Notes: generated from the letters alone by a model not told the origin. 10,803 nt of DNA from an uncultured Rhodospirillales bacterium (GCA_903932545.1 CAIZGT010000518.1:1-10803), one strand, 5' to 3'; counted from the stretch's first letter, positions 1-7,266 are shown. A program made the numbers and translations.

Positions 1-450
1 CCGCTGACCTCGATGATTTTGCGCCGCTTCGGCTTCCGACATGTGATGCTGGTCAACGGCTTCTTACAGGCAATCACGATGGCGGTTTGCGCCTTGCTCC
101 AGCCCGACACACCGCTTTTGGTCATTGTTGGGCTGCTCGTCATCGCTGGTGCGTCACGCTCGATGCAGTTCACCGCGCTGATCACGCTGGTATTTGCCGA
201 TGTGCCGCAAAGTGAGATGGCTTCGGCGAACACCTTGTTCAGCGTGTCAATGCAACTCGCGTTGGGCATTGGTGTGGCCGTGGGTGCGGTGCTGCTGAAT
301 CTGAGCGCGCTGCTGATCGGCGCGTCAGGTGTGCCCAACCTCGCGGTGTTTCATGCCAGCTTTATCGGATTGGCCCTCTTGATGGCGCTCGCAACGCTAG
401 ACACGTTGTGGCTGGATCGAAATGCGGGGGATGTGGTGGCTCGGCGCTAG
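1..450 (+). CDS. MFS transporter, DHA2 (EmrB/QacA-like) family, C-terminal part
   Basis: The frame is open from base 1 to a TAG at 448-450, giving the last 149 residues of a membrane protein whose start lies outside the window. It shows about four hydrophobic helices. The stretch reading GASRSMQFTALITLVFADVP followed by ANTLFSVSMQLALGIGVAVGA is characteristic of the C-terminal half of 14-helix DHA2 drug:H+ antiporters (EmrB/QacA relatives), which export toxic compounds across the inner membrane. It ends in a short polar tail rich in Arg. The gene converges on the dehydrogenase at 501-1241 with a 50-bp gap. That gap contains a weak GC-rich hairpin (GGGCG/CGCCC arms at 450-465) just after its stop. 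The substrate cannot be told. The family call is good; the exact subfamily is less certain because only the C-terminus is visible. Confidence 0.85.
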   Translation, partial: PLTSMILRRFGFRHVMLVNGFLQAITMAVCALLQPDTPLLVIVGLLVIAGASRSMQFTALITLVFADVPQSEMASANTLFSVSMQLALGIGVAVGAVLLNLSALLIGASGVPNLAVFHASFIGLALLMALATLDTLWLDRNAGDVVARR

Positions 451-481
451 GGCGCCTTTACGCCCGACCTTGGCGCAATGC

Positions 482-500
482 GGCTGATCGAAGACCAGCC
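482..500 (-). terminator. Terminator-like hairpin directly after the SDR stop codon
   Basis: Read on the minus strand, the bases just after the TAA form GGCTGGTC-TTC-GATCAGCC, an 8-bp stem with one G-U pair and a 3-nt loop. The pairing is perfect only in the minus-strand transcript, because the plus-strand copy has an A-C mismatch. This suggests it serves the dehydrogenase gene. No U-tract follows, so intrinsic termination is not proven; it may simply protect the 3' end. Confidence 0.4.
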
Positions 501-1241
501 TTAGGCGTGCTGGCCGCCATTGATGTGAATCTCAGCCCCGTTGATGTAGCTCGACGCGTCTGAGCACAGGAAATGGATGGTCTCGGCCACTTCCAACGGC
601 TCCCCCAAACGCCCCATCGGCACGTTGCGCGCCACCAAGTCATCGGTGCCGGGAGACAGGATCGCGGTGCGGATTTCCCCTGGCGCGATCGCGTTGCAGC
701 GCACGCCGCGCCCGCCCAACTCGGCGGCAATCTCACGCGTGAGCGTGGCGAGTGCGGCCTTTGACGCTGCATAGGCCACGCCCGCAAACGGATGCACCCG
801 TGAGCCGACGATGGAGGTGACGTTGACAATCGAGCCACCTGCCTTCTCCAACTCTGGCACCAACTCGCGCACCAACAAAGCGGTGGAGACGATGTTGACG
901 TTGAGCACTTTCGTCCACGCATCGGCATCGGTATCGAGCACGCCCATCCGCCCGCCATCCGGCATTTTGGGAGAAATCCCGGCATTGTTGACCAATGCGT
1001 GCAGCTTGCCTTCCGGCAGGCGCGAGCGCACTTCGGCGCCCAGGGCGGCGATTGAGCTGAGATCAGCGAGATCAGCCTGAATATGCGCCATCTTCGCCGC
1101 AGGCCAGCCACAGGCCGGATCGAACGGTTGACGCGATACGGTCAGGATGCGCCACCCGCGTGACTGGAACAGTTTCACCGTCGCATGCCCGATCCCGCGA
1201 CTGGCGCCGGTGAGCAGCATGATGCGTGGCGGTTCGGCCAT
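501..1241 (-). CDS. SDR family NAD(P)-dependent oxidoreductase
   Basis: This is a 246-residue classical short-chain dehydrogenase/reductase, the usual length for the family. The Rossmann nucleotide site TGASRGIG is at residues 11-18, the NNAG motif at 85-88 and a structural/catalytic Asn in NVN near 114-116. The catalytic residues are Ser143, Tyr157 and Lys161 (YAASK). The C-terminus INGAEIHINGG matches the typical substrate-loop end of the family. It would be a soluble tetrameric or dimeric enzyme that oxidises or reduces an alcohol/carbonyl, but the substrate cannot be inferred. Several members of this subclass are annotated as 3-oxoacyl-ACP reductase-like without proof. It is divergent from mntH with a 160-bp intergenic region and convergent with the MFS gene. 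The ATG at 1241 is well placed before the glycine-rich motif. No operon partner is visible, so its role is open. Confidence 0.9.
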   Translation of the reverse strand: MAEPPRIMLLTGASRGIGHATVKLFQSRGWRILTVSRQPFDPACGWPAAKMAHIQADLADLSSIAALGAEVRSRLPEGKLHALVNNAGISPKMPDGGRMGVLDTDADAWTKVLNVNIVSTALLVRELVPELEKAGGSIVNVTSIVGSRVHPFAGVAYAASKAALATLTREIAAELGGRGVRCNAIAPGEIRTAILSPGTDDLVARNVPMGRLGEPLEVAETIHFLCSDASSYINGAEIHINGGQHA

Positions 1242-1340
1242 GACATTCTATCCAAGTGCAAAAGGCACACCCGATCCTATCCGCATTGTGCTGCCAACGG
1301 TAGCAGGGGATTGCGGTGGCTTTTCTTTGCAGAACAGTCC

Positions 1341-1368
1341 TTGACCAAAGTGTAGCCAAGGCTACATC
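1341..1368 (+). promoter_or_regulatory. Candidate mntH promoter
   Basis: TTGACC at 1341-1346 resembles a -35 box and TACATC at 1363-1368 is a weak -10, with 16 bp between them. The palindrome at 1351-1366 fills the spacer. A bound repressor there would block RNA polymerase. The -10 match is only 3 of 6, so the boundaries are tentative. Confidence 0.4.
1351..1366 (+). promoter_or_regulatory. Putative MntR box upstream of mntH
   Basis: The sequence is a palindrome, TGTAGCC-AA-GGCTACA, with 7-bp perfect arms. It resembles the operator that the DtxR-family regulator MntR uses at the E. coli mntH promoter (core CATAGC-AAAG-GCTATG as I recall it). It lies 35 nt upstream of the mntH start, in a promoter-like position. 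The expected effect is Mn-dependent repression of manganese uptake. The palindrome is directly visible; the identity of the regulator is inferred from similarity. No mntR gene is in the window. A second, imperfect inverted repeat (TGCTGCC-AAC-GGTAGCA, 1289-1305) lies 45 bp upstream. Confidence 0.65.
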
Positions 1369-1401
1369 TTAAAGCATGTGGGGTGGGTTAATGGTTGAAC
1401 G

Positions 1402-2703
<1,302 letters not shown>

Positions 2704-2790
2704 TCCAGCCTGCTTGTCCGGCCCGTCCCACCTCCCCACATCCCCGCTGCGGCGTGGGGCCGCGTGAATGCAGACGCAGGGGAAAACGCA

Positions 2791-3216
2791 ATGTCGGTCA
2801 ATGTTCTCTACACCACGCAGGCCACAGCCACCGGCGGACGTGACGGCCATGCCCGCACCGCTGACGGTGCGTTCGATGTCAATTTGTCCACGCCAAAGGA
2901 ACTCGGTGGCGCTGGTGGCGCTGGCAACAATCCCGAGCAGTTGTTTGCGGCTGGTTATTCGGCGTGCTTCCTCGGCGCGATGAAATTCGTTGCCTCGCAG
3001 GGTGGGCCGAAAGTGCCAACCAACACCGAAGTAACCGCCACTGTGGGCATCGGCCCGCGCAGTGAAGGCGGCTTTGGCATTACCGCTGAACTGAAAATCT
3101 CAGTCCCCGGTCTGTCACATGACGACGCCGTGAAGCTTGTGGAGGCGGCGCACCAAGTCTGCCCGTATTCCAATGCCACACGCAATAACGTGGATGTGAA
3201 GCTCACAGTGGTCTGA
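2791..3216 (+). CDS. ohr: Organic hydroperoxide resistance protein (Ohr/OsmC family peroxiredoxin)
   Basis: The product is 141 residues, the standard Ohr length. It is a cytoplasmic homodimer that reduces organic and lipid hydroperoxides with a lipoyl-dependent catalytic cysteine. The active-site set is intact: Arg17, Glu49 (NPEQLFAAGYSACF), peroxidatic Cys59 and resolving Cys124 in HQVCPYSNATRNN. The C-terminal NVDVKLTV strand is typical. I chose the ATG at 2791 over an in-frame ATG at 2764 because it gives the canonical N-terminus and follows an AGGGG Shine-Dalgarno sequence at 2778-2782. It is downstream of mntH on the same strand. A GC-rich hairpin follows its stop. Ohr genes are often controlled by the MarR-type regulator OhrR, but no ohrR is present. 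The adjacent TetR gene belongs by its operators to the shikimate genes instead. Confidence 0.95.
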   Translation: MSVNVLYTTQATATGGRDGHARTADGAFDVNLSTPKELGGAGGAGNNPEQLFAAGYSACFLGAMKFVASQGGPKVPTNTEVTATVGIGPRSEGGFGITAELKISVPGLSHDDAVKLVEAAHQVCPYSNATRNNVDVKLTVV

Positions 3217-3224
3217 ATCGCGCC

Positions 3225-3253
3225 GGGGGCAGCGCTGTAGCACCGTTGCCCCC
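3225..3253 (+). terminator. Stem-loop after ohr
   Basis: GGGGGCAGCG pairs with the CGTTGCCCCC arm ending at 3253 to give a 10-bp, very GC-rich stem with one G-U pair and a 9-nt loop. It begins 8 nt after the ohr stop. Only a poor T-run follows, so it is terminator-like rather than a textbook intrinsic terminator. It would separate ohr from the TetR gene. Confidence 0.55.
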
Positions 3254-3273
3254 AATCGATTGCTTGACCGGCA

Positions 3274-3289
3274 TTAACCGCCCGGTTCA
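3274..3289 (+). promoter_or_regulatory. Putative TetR autoregulatory operator
   Basis: TTAACC-GCCC-GGTTCA is an inverted repeat ending 9 nt before the regulator's ATG. It is identical, outside the central four bases, to the site upstream of the dehydrogenase gene (4843-4858, minus strand). TTGACC at 3264-3269 is a plausible -35 hexamer just ahead of it. The right end overlaps the AGG ribosome-binding bases (3289-3291). Autoregulation through a site at their own promoter is common for TetR proteins. Confidence 0.7.
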
Positions 3290-3298
3290 GGTTGTGCC

Positions 3299-3946
3299 AT
3301 GACAGAATCATCCGAGAAAGCCCCACGACGGCCTGATGCCGAGCGCACCAAGCGCGACATTATGCGTGTTGCCATCACGGAGTTTGCCGAAAACGGTTTG
3401 GCCGGCGCGCGCGTGGATGCGATTGCGGCGAACACACAATCCACCAAGCGGATGATCTATTACTATTTCGGCAGCAAGGAAGGGCTTTACCTCACCGTGC
3501 TGGAAGGGGCGTATCGCGATATCCGTAGCAGTGAGGCGGATTTGGCGTTGCACCGCCTCTCTCCGGTGGAGGCGATGCGCCGGCTGGTGGAAGCAAGCGT
3601 TGATCATCACGACAACAATCCGGATTTTGTGAGACTGGTCTGCAGCGAGAACATTCATCACGGTCGTTATGTGAAGCAATTGCCCACCATCCGCGGCCTG
3701 AACGTGTCCGTCATCGATGCGCTGCGCGACATCGTGGCGCGTGGTCGGGACGAGGGGGTGTTCACCCGTGAGGTGAATATTCTCGATCTGCATTTGCTGA
3801 TCAGTGCCGTCGCCTTCTAGCGCGTCGGCAACCGCCACACCTTTGGCACCCTGTTCGACATCGACCTCAGTGCGCCAGAGGTAACGGCGCGCCAGAAGAC
3901 GATGTTGGTAAACGCGGTGTTCGGTGTGTTGGGCTGCGCTGCCTAG
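3299..3946 (+). pseudogene. TetR/AcrR family regulator interrupted by an in-frame amber codon
   Basis: The reading frame starts at ATG 3299 and has a TetR N-terminal helix-turn-helix. Residues about 15-65 include AITEFAENGLAGARVDAIA and STKRMIYYYFGSKEGLY, the recognition helix and its end. A TAG at 3818-3820 stops translation after 173 residues. The same frame then continues for 41 more codons to a second TAG at 3944-3946. That extension reads RVGNRHTFGTLFDIDL, which looks like the usual C-terminal helices of this TetR subgroup (commonly ...FYRVSNRHTF). One base change from TAC or TAT (Tyr) to TAG therefore explains the break, and the intact length would be 215 residues. The second stop lies 5 bp from the convergent dehydrogenase stop, as expected for an original gene end. 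The N-terminal 173 residues keep the DNA-binding domain but lose the last dimer/ligand helices. Sequencing error is possible. The likely role is control of quinate/shikimate genes. Confidence 0.8.
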
Positions 3947-3951
3947 GGCGA

Positions 3952-4815
3952 TTACGCCCCAGTCAACTCCCGGAAATGCGCCCGCATCCGCTCGGCGTCT
4001 GGCTCGGCATCGGTGAACAACCGAAACGCGTCCACCGCCTGAAACACTGCCATCCCGCCACCATTGAGCGTGCGACAACCCAATTCGGCGGCTGCTGCAA
4101 GCAGGGCGGTTTGCAGTGGGAAATAGATAATTTCCGAGACAAACAAGCCCTTGTGCAGCCATTCAAGCGGCAACGGTGTGCCGGGATATTTCGCCATGCC
4201 GATGGGCGTGCAATTCACCAAGCCGGTGGCTTTGGCAACCTCTGCCTGAAGATCAGCGGCCACCACCGCGCGCCCCTCGCCGAAGCTGGCACAAAGCGCG
4301 CTGGCCACCGCCTTGGCCCGCGATAGGTCCAGATCATGCAGCACCAGTGTCTGCGCGCCCAGCGTGAGCAGCGCATACGCCACCGCCCCACCCGCGCCGC
4401 CGGTGCCGATTTGCACCACGCGGGTGAGATCAGCATCCGGCAAACCGCGCCGGAAGGCTTCGGCATAGCCCGACCAATCCGTGTTATGGCCAATGGATTT
4501 GCCGTTCCGAAACAGCACGGTGTTGACCGCATTCAGCGCCTTGGCCTGCGGCGAGAGTTCATCAAGGAACGGGATGATCGCCTGCTTGGCCGGATGGGTG
4601 ACATTGAAGCCTGAAAACCCAAACCGCCTGCCGGCTTCCAGCAATTCCGGCAGTGCGTCCACCGCAAGGCCCAGCGCGGCGAGATCAATGATCTGATAAA
4701 CTTGGCGAAATCCTTGGGCGCTGGCCTCGCGCTCATGCATCGCGGGCGTGAGTGAGGCAGCGATACCGGTGCCGATCAGGGCCGTGAGAAATGTGCGCGG
4801 ATCGGTTGTTGGCAT
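3952..4815 (-). CDS. Shikimate/quinate dehydrogenase, NAD-type AroE-family
   Basis: The product is 287 residues. It has an N-terminal substrate domain with SLTPAMHE (Ser21, Thr23), NVTHPAK with catalytic Lys77, Asn98, and NTDWSG with catalytic Asp113. The Rossmann motif is GTGGAGG at 137-143. Strand 2 ends LVLHDLDLSRA; an acidic Asp161 there, in place of the NRT-like basic motif of biosynthetic AroE, indicates NAD+ rather than NADP+. The overall pattern resembles the catabolic quinate/shikimate dehydrogenase of Corynebacterium glutamicum (QsuD/QSDH). It would oxidise shikimate to 3-dehydroshikimate and/or quinate to 3-dehydroquinate in the cytosol. I preferred ATG 4815 to the TTG 15 nt upstream, because a GGAG lies 8 nt ahead of it. 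The operator-like palindrome at 4843-4858 sits upstream, and quiC follows in the same pathway. A purely biosynthetic role is less likely given the context. Confidence 0.85.
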   Translation of the reverse strand: MPTTDPRTFLTALIGTGIAASLTPAMHEREASAQGFRQVYQIIDLAALGLAVDALPELLEAGRRFGFSGFNVTHPAKQAIIPFLDELSPQAKALNAVNTVLFRNGKSIGHNTDWSGYAEAFRRGLPDADLTRVVQIGTGGAGGAVAYALLTLGAQTLVLHDLDLSRAKAVASALCASFGEGRAVVAADLQAEVAKATGLVNCTPIGMAKYPGTPLPLEWLHKGLFVSEIIYFPLQTALLAAAAELGCRTLNGGGMAVFQAVDAFRLFTDAEPDAERMRAHFRELTGA

Positions 4816-4838
4816 CTTGGATCTCCACAATGCCGATT

Positions 4839-4867
4839 TTTATGAACCAAATGGTTAATAGGCGCAA
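4839..4867 (-). promoter_or_regulatory. Candidate promoter of the dehydrogenase gene
   Basis: On the minus strand TTGCGC (4867-4862) and CATAAA (4844-4839) are separated by exactly 17 bp. The CATAAA matches the -10 consensus at 4 of 6 bases; the -35 is poor. The palindrome at 4858-4843 lies almost wholly in the spacer, a classic arrangement for repression. Confidence 0.4.
4843..4858 (-). promoter_or_regulatory. Putative TetR operator upstream of the dehydrogenase gene
   Basis: The minus strand reads TTAACC-ATTT-GGTTCA, the same outer twelve bases as the site in front of the TetR gene. Allowing one mismatch, the symmetry extends to TATgAACCA/TGGTTaATA (4841-4860), so 8 of 9 pairs match. It lies 27 nt upstream of ATG 4815 and overlaps the likely -10 region. 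Binding would shut off the dehydrogenase; the inducing ligand is unknown but a pathway intermediate is expected. Confidence 0.7.
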
Positions 4868-5028
4868 GAGATTTGCACTGCGGCATTCCTGCGCCACGAA
4901 TGTCAGCAACCCAAATCCCAGATTCCGGATCAGGCTTGTTGCAGATCAATCCGCTCTGCGCAGGGCGGAGCTATTGTTGCGCCAGCGGGGAGATTTCACA
5001 CAAGCATGTAAGCTTGAGGAGACTTCTG

Positions 5029-5235
5029 ATGTTTAAGGTCGCAGTAATTGTCTGGATCGTGATGGGCTCGCTCCTCGCCGGAAGTGCTGTCACACTCGTA
5101 TTGTCGGTCGGAAGCCTGTCAAATCATGCCATGACCCTTATTGCCCCGGCCGCGCTGATCGGCTTTGTGCTGGCGGTCCCCTTGTCGTTGCTGTTGGCCA
5201 AGCGCATCACCACCAAACTCAGCCCAACGGTCTGA
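5029..5235 (+). CDS. Small two-helix inner-membrane protein
   Basis: The product is 68 residues with two hydrophobic segments, about residues 4-27 (VIVWIVMGSLLAGSAVTLVL) and 36-58 (IAPAALIGFVLAVPLSLLLA). They are joined by a short polar turn (GSLSNHAM), and a basic tail AKRITTK follows. It has no catalytic motif. The ATG at 5029 is preceded by GAGGAG at 5016-5021 with 7-nt spacing, one of the best ribosome sites in the window. The frame is open further upstream, but that extension has no helix and no ribosome site. Small proteins of this layout occur in many alphaproteobacteria, where I recall some being mislabelled as CTP synthetase; there is no such enzyme here. It lies between two shikimate-pathway genes but on the opposite strand, so a link to them is unproven. 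Function unknown. Confidence 0.75.
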   Translation: MFKVAVIVWIVMGSLLAGSAVTLVLSVGSLSNHAMTLIAPAALIGFVLAVPLSLLLAKRITTKLSPTV

Positions 5236-5280
5236 CTGGGTCTTTGGGTGGGGCCGTTTTGCGATCCTACCCCGCAGATT

Positions 5281-7176
5281 CTACAAAACCAACCGCGCGC
5301 CCAGCTTCGCCGCGTCCCGTCGCTGCGCCTGCACCGCCATGCGCATCGTCGCATTTGGCGCGCCAAAAGCCACATACCCGTTGCGCGGAACGATTTCGAA
5401 GAAGAAGCGATCGTCAAACGTCTCGCTGAAGGCCTGAATGAATTCGCCGGACTCGTCGCAATCATACAACAGGTCAAGCGCCTGTAACTTCGCCACGAAA
5501 TCATCGTCCAAGCCATGTCGAGCTTGCAAATCGTCGTAGTAATTCGGCGGAATCGGCAGGAACTTCGCGCCCTGGTGCCGCATTTGCGCCACCGCGGCGA
5601 AAATATCCGTCGTGTCGAACGCCATGTGATGCACGCCTGCCCCCGCGAACGCCGATACGAACCGCCCGGTGGCGGTCTCCCGGCTTTCGGAAATGTTCAG
5701 CGGTAAGCGCACCGAGCCATCGGCGCTCACCATCGCGCGGCTGCGGATCAGGCCGTAAGGGTCGGGCAACTCGAATGTTGCTTGCGGCTCAAAGCCGAAA
5801 ATGGCGCGGTAGAACAGCACATAGCTGTCCATACGCCCGGTCGGCAGCGCCTGGGCGATATGGTCGGTGGTGCTGAGCAGACCAGCATCAGCGGCTTCGG
5901 TGAGCACGAAATCATCCTCGAAAATTCCGCGCCCGGTGTCGGAATTCTCAATGAGATAGATCAGCGTGCCATCCGGCGCGCGCACCGCCGGAATGCGGCG
6001 CTCGCCTGCGCCCACGCGCTCGAACCAATCCGGGCTCAGCAAAGCCTTGGCGCGCGCCAAGGCGCGGGCTGGGTCGTCCACCAGCAATGCAACCGCGCAC
6101 ACGGCAGGGCCATGCAGCAGGAAATGCTCGGACGCAGCCGAATCTTGTTCCGCGTTGAGCACCAGATTGATCTGGCCGTGGCGGAACAGCGTGACATTCT
6201 TGCTGCGATGCGTGCCGATTTTGCGGAAACCGAGGGTTGCGATGAACGCCGCCAGCGCGTCATGCGCCATTTCGTCCACCGCGAATTCCAGGAATTGCAC
6301 CCCGCCGAACACCGGCGCTGCGGGCAGCTTCAGCGCGCCGATGCTATCTTGCACGAACACCAACGAGCGCAGCCCGTCGCGCGCCGTCAGCCGCGCCTGG
6401 GTGCTGCGAAAATCATCGTTGAAGATTTCCAGCGACACCGGACCGGCATAGCCCGACCCGCGCACAGCTTTCATGAAGCTGGTCACGTCAAGCTGGCCCT
6501 GGCCGGGGAAGTTGCGAAAATGGCGGCTCCAGGACAGCACATCCATCGATAGCTTCGGCGCATCGGCGAGTTGCACGTAGAAGATTTTCTCGCCCGGCAC
6601 AGCGGCAATGCCAGTGGGGTCATCGTCGAGGCTCAGCGTGTGGAAACTATCCACAATCAGGCCGAGATTGGGGTGGTTGCCGCGCGTGACAATATCCCAA
6701 GCCTGTCGCCATCGGTTGGTGTGCCGCCCCCAGGCCAGCGCCTCGAACCCCACCCGCAAGCCACGCTTGGCCGCACGCTCCGCCATCTCACGCAGGTCGG
6801 CGGCAGCGCGGGCGGGATCGTCGATGCAGGCCGGATGGACCGAGGAGCAGACCAGCACGAGGTCGGTGCCAAGCGCCTGCATCACGTCAAACTTCCGCTC
6901 TGCACGGTCCATGTTGCGGGCGCGGTAAGGCTCGGGCATCGCCTCGAAATCGCGGAATGGCTGGAAAATATCGATGGTCAGGCCGAGATCAGCGCAGATC
7001 CGGCGAACGTCTTCGGGCGTGCCGTCAAAGGTCAGCAGGTCATTTTCAAAGATTTCTACCCCGTCGAAGCCGATATTTGCGGCTGCCTCCAGCTTCTCCT
7101 GCAGGCCACCTGCCAAGGACACGGTGGCGATGGAGAGGGCGTAAGCGGAGAGCGGGTGGCGAAAGGCGGGGCGCAT
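5281..7176 (-). CDS. quiC: 3-dehydroshikimate dehydratase fused to an HPPD-like domain
   Basis: The product is 631 residues, matching the long bacterial QuiC form (about 635). Residues 12-280 form a xylose-isomerase-like TIM barrel that dehydrates 3-dehydroshikimate to protocatechuate. Its divalent-metal ligands can be placed as Glu145 (VGFEALAW), Asp176 with His179 (LIVDSFHTL), Gln202 (VQLADAP) and Glu250 (VSLEIFND). Residues 290-620 form two VOC/HPPD-like repeats. The second repeat retains a full His439 (TDHI), His517 (VHHMAF), Glu594 (FFEIVPR) iron triad, although no HPPD activity is established for such fusions. It acts in quinate/shikimate catabolism with the dehydrogenase at 3952-4815, feeding the protocatechuate (beta-ketoadipate) pathway. 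ATG 7176 has no strong ribosome site. The permease lies 90 bp upstream on the same strand across a hairpin, so shared transcription is possible. No TTAACC-N4-GGTTCA site is visible ahead of it. Confidence 0.92.
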   Translation of the reverse strand: MRPAFRHPLSAYALSIATVSLAGGLQEKLEAAANIGFDGVEIFENDLLTFDGTPEDVRRICADLGLTIDIFQPFRDFEAMPEPYRARNMDRAERKFDVMQALGTDLVLVCSSVHPACIDDPARAAADLREMAERAAKRGLRVGFEALAWGRHTNRWRQAWDIVTRGNHPNLGLIVDSFHTLSLDDDPTGIAAVPGEKIFYVQLADAPKLSMDVLSWSRHFRNFPGQGQLDVTSFMKAVRGSGYAGPVSLEIFNDDFRSTQARLTARDGLRSLVFVQDSIGALKLPAAPVFGGVQFLEFAVDEMAHDALAAFIATLGFRKIGTHRSKNVTLFRHGQINLVLNAEQDSAASEHFLLHGPAVCAVALLVDDPARALARAKALLSPDWFERVGAGERRIPAVRAPDGTLIYLIENSDTGRGIFEDDFVLTEAADAGLLSTTDHIAQALPTGRMDSYVLFYRAIFGFEPQATFELPDPYGLIRSRAMVSADGSVRLPLNISESRETATGRFVSAFAGAGVHHMAFDTTDIFAAVAQMRHQGAKFLPIPPNYYDDLQARHGLDDDFVAKLQALDLLYDCDESGEFIQAFSETFDDRFFFEIVPRNGYVAFGAPNATMRMAVQAQRRDAAKLGARLVL

Positions 7177-7223
7177 GCGGCGGGATCCGAAAGTGAGATG
7201 TGCCTAGTAGAGCACAAATCGCT

Positions 7224-7257
7224 CTCAATGCGAGGAGCCGCCGCTCCTCGCATTGAG
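7224..7257 (-). terminator. 15-bp perfect hairpin between the permease gene and quiC
   Basis: Arms CTCAATGCGAGGAGC (7224-7238) and GCTCCTCGCATTGAG (7243-7257) pair perfectly around a 4-nt loop. It begins 9 nt beyond the permease stop on the minus strand and lies about 48 nt upstream of the quiC start. It probably ends or attenuates the hydrolase-permease transcript. No U-tract follows on either strand, so a processing or mRNA-stabilising role is equally possible. Confidence 0.6.
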
Positions 7258-7266
7258 GGGATAGAT

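Noticed and set aside
458..1111. Open frame of about 217 codons antiparallel-phase inside the SDR gene
   Set aside because: It overlaps the SDR gene on the same strand in another frame, is rich in Arg/Trp/Ser/Cys and matches no family; it is a GC-rich shadow frame.
2734..2759. Hairpin CCCCAC/GTGGGG after mntH as a terminator
   Set aside because: The stem is only 6 bp with a 14-nt loop and no T-run; C-rich DNA easily gives such matches.
3818..3820. TAG as a genuine recoded amino acid (for example pyrrolysine)
   Set aside because: No recoding genes or context are seen, and the nearby genes use TAG as a normal stop. A Tyr-to-amber point change is simpler.
3946..3959. Small hairpin GGGCG-ATTA-CGCCC overlapping both convergent stops
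   Set aside because: A 5-bp stem without a T-run is too weak to call as a terminator, though its position between convergent genes is suggestive.
3308..4162. Long minus-strand open frame across the TetR gene and the end of the dehydrogenase gene
   Set aside because: It is antisense to a recognisable TetR frame and out of phase with the dehydrogenase. Its composition (many His, Arg, Gln) shows no domain.
4873..5028. N-terminal extension of the small membrane protein from ATG 4873
   Set aside because: The extension is Cys/Ser-rich and without structure, and the GAGGAG ribosome site clearly marks ATG 5029.
5236..5280. Possible bidirectional terminator between the small membrane gene and quiC
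   Set aside because: I see only short imperfect GGGG/CCCC complementarity and no clean stem with a T-tract.
5782..6552. Plus-strand open frame of 256 codons within quiC
   Set aside because: It is antisense to a well-conserved enzyme and has a biased His/Arg/Ala/Gln composition.
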